A stretch of DNA of 11,182 nt, from positions 1 through 11,182 of the forward strand of contig CATEMS010000117.1 in NCBI GenBank assembly GCA_949507465.1. Reading direction: 5' to 3'. The position numbers and the translations under genes are program-made. Shown in pieces: positions 1-6,870 of this stretch. The stretch is from Flavobacteriaceae bacterium (GTDB taxonomy: Bacteria > Bacteroidota > Bacteroidia > Flavobacteriales > Flavobacteriaceae). Position 1 is the stretch's first letter, and every line of letters starts with the position of its first letter. The notes under the pieces were generated by a model, which did no database searches, was not told the origin of the DNA, and worked only from the letters and a program-made list of their open reading frames with translations.

Positions 1-8
1 CTAGTTGA

Positions 9-40
9 CAAAAATAGACGCATTAACAATCAAAAAACAA
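9..40 (-). promoter_or_regulatory. Candidate leftward (divergent) Bacteroidota-type promoter
   Basis: Read on the minus strand, positions 16-9 are TATTTTTG, an exact match to the Bacteroidota -7 element TAnnTTTG. A TTG lies at 40-38, 21 bases upstream, within the usual spacing for the -33 element. Transcription would begin within a few bases of the left edge and leave the window, so a divergently transcribed gene probably starts just outside it. In related bacteria a regulator of this type can stand back to back with an early heme gene such as hemA. That identity is inference, because nothing of the gene is visible. Confidence 0.4.
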
Positions 41-47
41 CGCAAGC

Positions 48-68
48 GGTATCATTAATATCGATACC
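48..68. promoter_or_regulatory. Inverted repeat, possible operator
   Basis: GGTATC (48-53) and GATACC (63-68) are perfect inverted copies separated by nine bases, and the inner bases add two more complementary pairs (8 of 10 positions in the 21-bp dyad). It lies just upstream of the candidate -33 element of the leftward promoter and about 100 bases before the AraC-type gene. It could be a protein-binding site controlling either direction. A chance palindrome in AT-rich DNA cannot be excluded. Confidence 0.33.
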
Positions 69-104
69 CGTTATTTTTACTTAATATGCTGTTAAAAATC
101 ACTG

Positions 105-132
105 ATTGTCAATATATTATTATATTTACAAT
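105..132. promoter_or_regulatory. 28-bp near-palindrome upstream of the AraC-family gene
   Basis: The arms are ATTGTCAATATA (105-116) and TATATTTACAAT (121-132). Eleven of the twelve arm positions pair, and 12 of 14 pair across the whole dyad. It ends 38 bases before the regulator's ATG. The right arm contains TATATTTA (121-128), a 7-of-8 match to the Bacteroidota -7 element, so a bound protein could block or position polymerase. No well-spaced TTG accompanies that box. Read as RNA it would be a weak AU-rich hairpin with no U-tract, so an operator is more likely than a terminator. Confidence 0.42.
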
Positions 133-170
133 GAAATGACCGCCAGTTATTTATATTAATTCTAAACAGA

Positions 171-1079
171 ATGGAAAAACAAGACCTCTTAAAGGCTCCA
201 AAAAGTATCGCTCAAGGTATCTATAAAGAAACCATGATAGAAACGGGGTTTTATATTTTAAAGTTTAATAACAAAACAACTGAAAATCAATTGTTTAGAA
301 GAGATGTGAATGCAGATTTCATTCAATTTCATTTTTGTGTTAAAGGTTCAGGATCATTTGGTTTTAATAACGGGAATTACAGGCTGCCCATACAAGAGAG
401 TGGCTCTTTGCTTTTGTACAATCCACAAAGAAATTTACCAATTGAGGTAATGGTAGCCCCTAACTCTTGGGTAATTTCTGTCTTGCTTCCAATTAGAAAA
501 TTTCATTCTTTGTTTTCGAATGAAACAAATTATATTCCTTTTCTAAGGGGAGAAAATAAAGACAGGAAGTATTATAAGGACGCCCAAATTTCTCCCTCGA
601 TGGCCATAGTTCTCAACCAACTGATGAATTACAACCTCCACAGCTCTATCAAGCCACTCTATTTTAAGGGGAAAGCCTACGAACTGTTGAGTCTTTATTT
701 TAATACAGAGGAAGATGTAAATGTGGAGCAGTGTCCCTTTTTGGCAGATGAGCTGAATGTTGTAAAAATAAAACAAGCCAAACAAATTATCATTGCCCGA
801 ATGGCAGAGCCTCCTACCCTTCAACAGTTGGCAGATGAAATACAGCTCCCAATTAATAAATTAAAAGAGGGCTTTAAACAAATCTACGGAGATCCTGTAT
901 TTGCTTTTTTATTTGATTATAAAATGGAAGTTGCCCGGCAGTTATTGGTTTCGGGCTCACACAATGTAAATGAAGTAGGGCTTAAAGTAGGCTATTCAAC
1001 AGCAAGTCATTTTATTGCAGCGTTCAAGAAAAAATTTGGGACTACCCCAAAAAAATATATTATCACTCAAAGAGCATAG
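171..1079 (+). CDS. AraC-family transcriptional regulator
   Basis: A 302-residue DNA-binding regulator with an AraC/XylS C-terminal domain. The N-terminal 190 or so residues form a ligand or partner domain without a recognisable named fold; its start resembles the PchR-type subgroup, which often senses iron-chelate or porphyrin-related compounds. The two helix-turn-helix units lie at about residues 201-250 and 255-300. The second carries the family signature: VGLKVGYSTASHF (269-281), then FKKKFGTTPKKY (285-296). There are no membrane segments or signal peptide, so it acts in the cytoplasm. The ATG at 171 follows an A-rich stretch (taaacag), normal for this phylum. Hem genes follow downstream on the same strand and a leftward promoter probably lies upstream, so control of heme synthesis is a fair inference, but the sequence does not show the effector. 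The 178-base gap to hemH and its own repeats suggest that hemH has its own promoter. The AraC family assignment is secure; the regulon is not. Confidence 0.95.
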   Translation: MEKQDLLKAPKSIAQGIYKETMIETGFYILKFNNKTTENQLFRRDVNADFIQFHFCVKGSGSFGFNNGNYRLPIQESGSLLLYNPQRNLPIEVMVAPNSWVISVLLPIRKFHSLFSNETNYIPFLRGENKDRKYYKDAQISPSMAIVLNQLMNYNLHSSIKPLYFKGKAYELLSLYFNTEEDVNVEQCPFLADELNVVKIKQAKQIIIARMAEPPTLQQLADEIQLPINKLKEGFKQIYGDPVFAFLFDYKMEVARQLLVSGSHNVNEVGLKVGYSTASHFIAAFKKKFGTTPKKYIITQRA

Positions 1080-1155
1080 AACATACAGGGTTCATTATTT
1101 TCTTATTATTATGTTAATCTATTTTGGCCACCTACAAGAACCCATATTTTAGAGG

Positions 1156-1178
1156 TATTTTTGCTACATGATTAATGT
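1156..1178 (+). promoter_or_regulatory. Candidate hemH promoter -7 element with overlapping small dyad
   Basis: TATTTTTG at 1156-1163 matches TAnnTTTG exactly. The nearest upstream TTG (1124-1126) is 29 bases away, longer than usual, so the -33 element is weak or absent and an activator may be needed. Directly downstream, 1166-1178 reads ACATGATTAATGT, a 13-bp imperfect palindrome (5 of 6 pairs) at the expected start of transcription. The leader would be roughly 90 bases. Confidence 0.33.
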
Positions 1179-1181
1179 GAT

Positions 1182-1244
1182 TATCGTAATATCCTCTTAC
1201 ATTATAAACTATAAAAATATTCTCATATCGTAATCTAGCGTAAT
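1182..1244 (+). repeat. Three direct copies of a CGTAAT element upstream of hemH
   Basis: TATCGTAAT occurs at 1182-1190 and again at 1226-1234. A third, slightly diverged copy AGCGTAAT lies at 1237-1244. The last two are exactly 10 bases apart and the first two 44 apart, so all lie on nearly the same face of the helix. The last copy ends 14 bases before the hemH ATG. AraC-family proteins commonly bind direct repeats in phase with the helix, and such a gene ends 100 bases upstream, so these are candidate binding sites. This is inference; a short element can recur by chance in AT-rich DNA. Confidence 0.33.
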
Positions 1245-1258
1245 TAGTTAAAAATTTT

Positions 1259-2299
1259 ATGAAAGGAGTTCTTTTAGTAAATCTAGGGTCACCAGATAGT
1301 ACAGATCCTAAAGATGTAAAAAAATATTTAGGTGAGTTCTTGATGGACGAGCGAGTTATTGATGTGCCAAAATGGGCAAGGACATTGCTTGTAAAAGGAA
1401 TTGTATTAAATACACGCCCCAAAAAGTCTGCAAAAGCGTATGCAAAAATTTGGTGGGATGAAGGTTCTCCGCTCATTGTTCTTTCTGAGCGCCTACAAAA
1501 AAAGGTACAACAAAAGGTTTCTGTACCCGTAGCATTGGCGATGCGCTACGGCTCAATGACTCTTAAAAATGGACTACAGGAATTGGTTGATAAGGGCTGT
1601 ACAGAAATAAAAACAATTCCATTGTATCCTCAATTTGCTATGGCCACCACAGAGACTATAGATGTAAAAATTGACGAATTGGTTGCGGCACATTTTCCAG
1701 AAGTAACCATTACACCTACTACCGCTTTTTACCATAAGCAAGACTATATTAAGGTCTTGGCCGAAAGTATTGGGGAGAAGCTCAAAACCATAGATTATGA
1801 GCACCTGCTGTTTAGTTACCATGGAGTTCCAGAACGTCATATTAGAAAAAGCGACATCACAAAGGGAGCCTGTAAAATGGATGGGAGGTGCTGCTTTAAA
1901 AAAGGCTCAAAGCAACACGAGTTTTGCTACAGGCATCAATGTGAAATCACCACAGTTAATGTGGCAAAATATTTAAAACTTGAACCAGGCACCTACTCAA
2001 CAACATTCCAATCTCGATTAGGATTTGACCCATGGCTGCAACCCTATACAGACAGAACCATTGAAAGAATGGGTAAAGAAGGTCTTAAAAAAATGGCAGT
2101 TGTTACCCCAGCTTTTGTGAGTGACTGTCTTGAGACTCTAGAGGAAATAGCCATGGAGGGAGAGGAAATTTTTCACGAAGTTGGCGGGAAAGTATTTAAT
2201 ACCATACCCTGTTTAAATGATAGAGACTCCTTTGCGCAACTTTTAGCCAACTGGATAGTGCAGTGGCAAGGTGATAAGACACCCCAAGAGGTTTTGTAA
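1259..2299 (+). CDS. hemH: Ferrochelatase (protoporphyrin IX iron chelatase)
   Basis: Inserts Fe2+ into protoporphyrin IX to make protoheme, the last step of the protoporphyrin-dependent heme pathway, at or near the inner face of the cytoplasmic membrane. At 346 residues it has normal bacterial length. It opens with the typical MKGVLLVNLGSP, has the signature LLFSYHGVP (183-191) with the metal-site histidine H188, and has the second active-site region PAFVSDCLETLEE (284-296) with its acidic residues. FQSRLG (250-255) is also conserved. An internal segment carries five cysteines (C205, C211, C212, C223, C228) within 24 residues, resembling the internal [2Fe-2S]-binding segment known from Myxococcus-type ferrochelatases. 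The ATG at 1259 is the only sensible start, because the conserved N-terminus begins there. The next gene (MATE) begins about 23 bases after the stop, suggesting co-transcription. HemJ, which supplies the substrate, is encoded 4.6 kb downstream on the same strand. Confidence 0.98.
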   Translation: MKGVLLVNLGSPDSTDPKDVKKYLGEFLMDERVIDVPKWARTLLVKGIVLNTRPKKSAKAYAKIWWDEGSPLIVLSERLQKKVQQKVSVPVALAMRYGSMTLKNGLQELVDKGCTEIKTIPLYPQFAMATTETIDVKIDELVAAHFPEVTITPTTAFYHKQDYIKVLAESIGEKLKTIDYEHLLFSYHGVPERHIRKSDITKGACKMDGRCCFKKGSKQHEFCYRHQCEITTVNVAKYLKLEPGTYSTTFQSRLGFDPWLQPYTDRTIERMGKEGLKKMAVVTPAFVSDCLETLEEIAMEGEEIFHEVGGKVFNTIPCLNDRDSFAQLLANWIVQWQGDKTPQEVL

Positions 2300-2321
2300 T
2301 TCAGTTGTAGCAATAACAACA

Positions 2322-3695
2322 TTGAAAAAAAACTCAGATTCATTAGGAACTAAATCTATTAGCAGCCTGCTTATAAAACAAGCTGTACCAGCCTCTATTG
2401 GTATTTTAGTCATGTCATTAAACATGATTGTAGACACTATTTTTGTGGGGCGTTGGATTGGCCCCCTAGCAATTTCTGCCCTAACAGTTGTTATTCCAAT
2501 TACTTTCTTTATTGCTGCGCTTGGTCTTGCCGTTGGGATAGGAGGTGGCTCTGTTGTTTCTCGTGCTCTAGGAGCTGGGCAGCAAACCAAAGCACTGAAG
2601 GTGTTTGGAAACATGAGTACCTTAACCTTTCTTTGCTCTGGGATTTTGGCTGTGTTAGGATTACTTTTTCAAGACACGCTCATAAACTTTTTTGGCGCTG
2701 ATGACACCTTCAGAGACCTGGCTTTAACCTACTACAGGATTGTGTTGTATGGCATTGTAATGCTAGCCATGTGTATGATGGGAAACAGCGTAATACGTGC
2801 AGAGGGCAAACCCAAGTTTGCAATGTATGCTATGATGCTCCCTGCTATAGGAAATATTGCCATGGATTATTTGTTAATCAATGTTTTGGGTATGGGCATG
2901 GAGGGTGCTGCCTGGGCTACCTTTATAAGTTATGCCATTTGCTTTGGCTTTATATTCTGGTTTTTTATTTTTAAAAGTGAGCTGCGTCTTACCCTTCAAA
3001 GCTTTTTACTAGACCGCGCCTTTGTAAAAGAAATCAGTGGTCTTAGTTTTGTGACCCTAGCCAGACAAGGGGTCATTGCAATACTTACCGTTTTACTAAA
3101 CAACGTGCTCATACGGGTTGGAGATGCTATTGATGTTGCTAGTTACGGTATAATAAGCAGGGCCCTTATGTTTGCCTTGTTTCCTGTTATTGGTGTTAAC
3201 CAAGGGTTTATGCCTATTGCGGGCTACAATTATGGAGCCAAAAAATTACAAAGAGTGCGAGAAGCCATTAACATTTCTATAAAATATTCAGGGGCTTTAG
3301 CAGTTTTTATTTTTATTCTTATCATGCTCTTTGCAGAATCTTTTGTGGGCGTTTTTATCAGCGATACTGCAACACAGCCTGCTGCTATGGTAAACAATGC
3401 CTTGCTTTTAGAGAAAAAACCCAATGCCCTTAGGTGGGTTTTTGCAGCCACGCCCGTTATTGTAATACAACTCATTGGGTGCTCTTACTTTCAAGCCATA
3501 GGGAAGGTAACACCGGCATTACTTCTAAGTTTAACAAAACAAGGATTTTTCTTAATCCCCTTAATTTTTATATTACCCACCTATTTTGGTGTTTGGGGCG
3601 TTTGGGTTTCTTTTCCCATAGCAGATACTTGTTCTACACTGGTTACGGGTTATTTTCTAAGGCGTGCCATCCATAATGATTTAGCAGAAAAATAG
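2322..3695 (+). CDS. MATE-family multidrug/toxin efflux transporter
   Basis: An inner-membrane antiporter of the MATE (NorM/DinF-like) family, which exports small, often cationic compounds using a Na+ or H+ gradient. The 457 residues are almost entirely hydrophobic helices, consistent with twelve membrane segments in two halves. The first half has the conserved run VPASIGILVMSLNMIVDTIF with D38 in the first helix, then GIGGGSVVSRALGAG (72-86). The second half repeats this layout and ends in a short polar tail. I chose the TTG at 2322, which gives LKKNSDSLGTK as the N-terminus (read Met-Lys-Lys) and lies 23 bases after hemH. The GTG at 2271 would add 17 unusual residues and overlap hemH by 29 bases. 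The substrate cannot be read from the sequence. Its place directly behind hemH allows a role in removing porphyrins or other toxic compounds, but that is speculation. Family confidence is high. Confidence 0.92.
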   Translation: MKKNSDSLGTKSISSLLIKQAVPASIGILVMSLNMIVDTIFVGRWIGPLAISALTVVIPITFFIAALGLAVGIGGGSVVSRALGAGQQTKALKVFGNMSTLTFLCSGILAVLGLLFQDTLINFFGADDTFRDLALTYYRIVLYGIVMLAMCMMGNSVIRAEGKPKFAMYAMMLPAIGNIAMDYLLINVLGMGMEGAAWATFISYAICFGFIFWFFIFKSELRLTLQSFLLDRAFVKEISGLSFVTLARQGVIAILTVLLNNVLIRVGDAIDVASYGIISRALMFALFPVIGVNQGFMPIAGYNYGAKKLQRVREAINISIKYSGALAVFIFILIMLFAESFVGVFISDTATQPAAMVNNALLLEKKPNALRWVFAATPVIVIQLIGCSYFQAIGKVTPALLLSLTKQGFFLIPLIFILPTYFGVWGVWVSFPIADTCSTLVTGYFLRRAIHNDLAEK

Positions 3696-3707
3696 GGTTT
3701 TTTTAGG

Positions 3708-3715
3708 TATCTTTA
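3708..3715 (+). promoter_or_regulatory. Candidate -7 element before the sortilin-like gene
   Basis: TATCTTTA matches TAnnTTTG at 7 of 8 positions and abuts an in-frame ATG at 3716. If used, transcription would start at about 3720, inside that codon's region, making the second ATG at 3734 the real start with a leader of about 14 bases. No TTG lies at the usual spacing upstream, so support is moderate at best. Confidence 0.3.
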
Positions 3716-3733
3716 ATGTTTAAAAATCAAGCC

Positions 3734-6700
3734 ATGAAAGCCATTAAAACATCATTTCTGCTCATCGCAGCCCTTTTTTGTAGCCTCCAAAATCAAACCC
3801 TAACTGCCCAAGAGTACGACCAAGCGCTATACAACGCTTTAGAGTATCGTCTTGTTGGGCCTTTTAGAGGCGGTAGAAGCGCAGCTGTAACAGGCGTGCC
3901 AGGAAAACCAAATCTATATTATTTTGGAGCTGCTGGAGGAGGCGTTTGGGAAACCAAAAACGGGGGTAGAAACTGGAAAAATATTAGCGACGGATTTTTT
4001 GGCGGCTCTATTGGCGCCATAGAAGTTGCTCAAAGCGACGCCAACGTAATTTATGTGGGAGGTGGTGAGAAAACTGTTCGTGGTAATGTGTCTTCTGGAT
4101 ACGGTATTTGGAAGTCAGAAAATGCTGGAAAAACATGGACACAAGCGGGTCTCAAAGATTCACGTCATGTACCAAGAATAGTTGTACATCCCACAGATTA
4201 TAATACCGTCTACGCAGCTGTTTTGGGAAACATCTACAAATCCACCCAGGAGCGTGGTGTATACAAAAGTACAGATGGCGGCCTTACTTGGCGTAAGGTC
4301 CTATTTGCCAATGAAAACGCAGGCGCTGTAGACCTAATGATGGATCCTAATAACCCAAGAATTTTATATGCCTCGACCTGGAATGTAAAGCGCACACCCT
4401 ATAGTTTGAGTAGTGGCGGTGATGGTTCTGCCCTTTGGAAAAGTGAGGACAGCGGTGAGACTTGGACAGAAATTTCAACCCACAAGGGTTTTGCAAAAGG
4501 AACCCTTGGAATTATTGGGGTAACGGTGTCTCCAGCAAATAGCCAGCGCGTATGGGCAATTGTAGAAAATGAAAAACAAGGCGGTGTATACAGAAGCGAT
4601 GACGGAGGAGATTCTTGGACTAAAATAAATGACGAACGTAAATTACGCCAACGCGCATGGTACTATACCCGTATTTATGCGGACCCAAAAGATCAAGATG
4701 TGATGTATGTTTTAAATGTGCGCTACCATAAAAGTACAGATGGAGGAAAAACCTACAGCACCTATAACGCCCCCCACGGAGACCATCACGATTTATGGAT
4801 TGCTCCAGAAGACCCAAACAGGATGATCATCGGTGATGATGGAGGAGCACAAGTAACCTATGATGGGGCCCATACCTGGAGTACCTATTACAACCAACCC
4901 ACTTCACAATTTTATAGAGTAAGCACAGACAATGCATTTCCATACAGGATATATGCGGCCCAACAAGACAATAGCACCATACGTATTGCCCACCGAACAG
5001 AGTCTCGCAGCATTGGAGAAGATAATTGGGAGGCTACTGCTGGAGGAGAAAGCGCTCATATTGCCGTTGACCCGTTAAATAACGACATTGTGTATGGCGG
5101 AAGTTATGATGGTTTTCTAACACGCTATAACCATCAAAAAAATACGGTACGTAGCATTAGTGTCTGGCCAGATAATCCTATGGGTCATGGCGTTGAGGAT
5201 ATGAAATATAGGTTTCAATGGAATTTCCCTATTTTCTTTTCTCCCCATAATCCAAAGAAATTATATACCGCCTCAAACCATTTGCATGCCTCGACTAATC
5301 AGGGAGAGAGTTGGGAGCTACTTAGCCCAGATTTAACTAGAAACGATCCAGAAAAACAAAAATCTTCTGGGGGCCCTATTACCCAAGACAATACCTCTGT
5401 AGAATATTACTGTACTATTTTTGCGGCCGCTGAGAGTCCATTAAAGGAGGGGTTGCTCTGGACTGGAAGTGATGATGGGCTTATTCATGTCTCTAAAAAT
5501 GGAGGGAAAAATTGGAGTAATGTTACCCCAAAAGCAATGCCTGAGTGGATGATGATTAACAGCATTGAACCCTCTGTGTATGATCCAGGAACTTGTTATG
5601 TAGCAGCAACTAAATACAAAACAGGAGACTTTACTCCTTACCTTTATAAAACAACAGATTATGGCGCCTCTTGGAAAAAAATCACAAAAGGGATTCATAA
5701 AGAGCACTTCACACGCGTTTTAAGAGAAGATCCAAACCAAAAAGGGCTATTATACGCAGGTACAGAAACGGGGATGTATATTTCTTTTAATGATGGAGAT
5801 TCTTGGCAGAAATTTCAGCTCAATCTCCCAGTGGTACCTATTACAGATCTCACAATTAAAGACGGAAACTTAATTGTGGCCACCCAGGGAAGAAGCCTTT
5901 GGATTATTGATGATTTGAGCGTATTGTATCAATTAAAGGATGCAAATAATAAGGCCACGTATTTATTTACCCCAAAAGACACCTACAGAATGGGAGGAGG
6001 TTCTAGAAAAGGGTCTCTTACAGAGGGAACCAACCACCCAAGCGGTGTGATGACGTATTTTAACCTGGCAAATAGTGAAGGTAAAAAAGTAAACTTGAGT
6101 TATTTGTCTATGGCAAACGACACTATAAAAAAGTATAGTACAACTCCAGATAAAACTAAAAATATTGGCCCTCTTGATATCTCTGATGGTGCAAATTACC
6201 ATAGCTGGAATATGCGTGGTAAAGGAGCAAAACGACTTGCAGGTATGATTTTATGGTGGGCAAGCACCAGCGCTCCTCAAGCTGTTCCGGGATCGTATAA
6301 AGTGGTTTTAGAGGTAGAAGATATGCCAGCACAATCTAAGGTGTTCAGTATTCTAGCAGATAAAAATGCAGAAACTGACTTGGCAGGCATGCAATTGCAA
6401 TTCGACTTTATTACAGATGTAAATAATACTGTAGATAAAGCCCACACCTCTATAGAAAAAATTCGCGCCATCAACACCCAATTAAAAGCCTTTAAAGCAC
6501 AATACAAGGATGAGGATGCAATTAAAGATTTGGTTAAAAAAGCAGATACCTTAAGCGAGCAGCTAAGCGCTATTGAGAAAGCCTTGTATCAAACTAAAAA
6601 CAGGAGTGGGCAAGATCCTTTAAACTTTCCAATTAGGCTGACAAACAAATTAGCACATTTAAACAGCTTGGTTGGCATGGATGATTTTCCGCCAACAACT

Positions 6701-6841
6701 CAAGATATTGCTGTAAAAAATGAGTTAACAGGGGCTATAAATAAAGAGTTGGATGCCTTAGATGCGCTTATTTCTCAAGAAATAAAGTCCTTTAACCAAG
6801 AGTTTAACAACAAACAACTCAACTATTTATTTGTAGAGTAA
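3734..6841 (+). CDS. Secreted sortilin/VPS10-like Asp-box beta-propeller protein
   Basis: A large exported protein (1035 residues) of the family usually annotated as VPS10/sortilin-like or BNR-repeat glycosyl hydrolase, common in Bacteroidota; no substrate is established from sequence. From the ATG at 3734 there is a clean signal peptide (KAIK then a hydrophobic core to about residue 17, likely cut after LTA near 25). A longer start at 3716 adds six residues. Residues 38-730 hold eleven Asp-box motifs of the form S-x-D-x-G-x-T-W: 74-81, 128-135, 179-186, 237-244, 288-295, 334-341, 375-382, 520-527, 587-594, 640-647 and 684-691. These mark the blades of one or two large propellers. About 740-870 looks like a beta-sandwich, and 884-1030 is charged and helical, probably a helical bundle. 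I see no secretion-system C-terminal sorting domain and no lipobox at the one cysteine of the signal peptide, so it is probably periplasmic. It starts 38 bases after the MATE stop and ends 29 bases before hemJ. Confidence 0.9.
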   Translation: MKAIKTSFLLIAALFCSLQNQTLTAQEYDQALYNALEYRLVGPFRGGRSAAVTGVPGKPNLYYFGAAGGGVWETKNGGRNWKNISDGFFGGSIGAIEVAQSDANVIYVGGGEKTVRGNVSSGYGIWKSENAGKTWTQAGLKDSRHVPRIVVHPTDYNTVYAAVLGNIYKSTQERGVYKSTDGGLTWRKVLFANENAGAVDLMMDPNNPRILYASTWNVKRTPYSLSSGGDGSALWKSEDSGETWTEISTHKGFAKGTLGIIGVTVSPANSQRVWAIVENEKQGGVYRSDDGGDSWTKINDERKLRQRAWYYTRIYADPKDQDVMYVLNVRYHKSTDGGKTYSTYNAPHGDHHDLWIAPEDPNRMIIGDDGGAQVTYDGAHTWSTYYNQPTSQFYRVSTDNAFPYRIYAAQQDNSTIRIAHRTESRSIGEDNWEATAGGESAHIAVDPLNNDIVYGGSYDGFLTRYNHQKNTVRSISVWPDNPMGHGVEDMKYRFQWNFPIFFSPHNPKKLYTASNHLHASTNQGESWELLSPDLTRNDPEKQKSSGGPITQDNTSVEYYCTIFAAAESPLKEGLLWTGSDDGLIHVSKNGGKNWSNVTPKAMPEWMMINSIEPSVYDPGTCYVAATKYKTGDFTPYLYKTTDYGASWKKITKGIHKEHFTRVLREDPNQKGLLYAGTETGMYISFNDGDSWQKFQLNLPVVPITDLTIKDGNLIVATQGRSLWIIDDLSVLYQLKDANNKATYLFTPKDTYRMGGGSRKGSLTEGTNHPSGVMTYFNLANSEGKKVNLSYLSMANDTIKKYSTTPDKTKNIGPLDISDGANYHSWNMRGKGAKRLAGMILWWASTSAPQAVPGSYKVVLEVEDMPAQSKVFSILADKNAETDLAGMQLQFDFITDVNNTVDKAHTSIEKIRAINTQLKAFKAQYKDEDAIKDLVKKADTLSEQLSAIEKALYQTKNRSGQDPLNFPIRLTNKLAHLNSLVGMDDFPPTTQDIAVKNELTGAINKELDALDALISQEIKSFNQEFNNKQLNYLFVE

Positions 6842-6858
6842 TAATTGCTTTAGACCAT

Positions 6859-6866
6859 TAGTTTTG
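6859..6866 (+). promoter_or_regulatory. Candidate -7 element directly before hemJ
   Basis: TAGTTTTG is an exact match to TAnnTTTG and ends four bases before the hemJ ATG. Transcription from it would start at or next to the A of the ATG, giving an almost leaderless message. The upstream TTGs (6845-6847, 6831-6833) are 11 and 25 bases away, neither at ideal spacing, so this may be a chance match and hemJ may be read from upstream promoters. Confidence 0.27.
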
Positions 6867-6870
6867 TATT

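Noticed and set aside
1132..1476. 114-codon minus-strand open frame across the hemH 5' end
   Set aside because: It is antisense to the conserved hemH N-terminus, has no family resemblance, and its residue pattern mirrors hemH codons.
2243..2614. 123-codon minus-strand open frame across the hemH/MATE junction
   Set aside because: It is antisense to two well-conserved genes and its proline/alanine-rich composition looks like a mirror of hydrophobic MATE codons.
3926..5809. Recurring GATGG-GG-like DNA words in the propeller gene, as a DNA repeat array
   Set aside because: They are explained by the Asp-box protein motif (S-x-D-x-G-x-T-W); spacing is irregular and synonymous positions differ, so this is a protein-level repeat.
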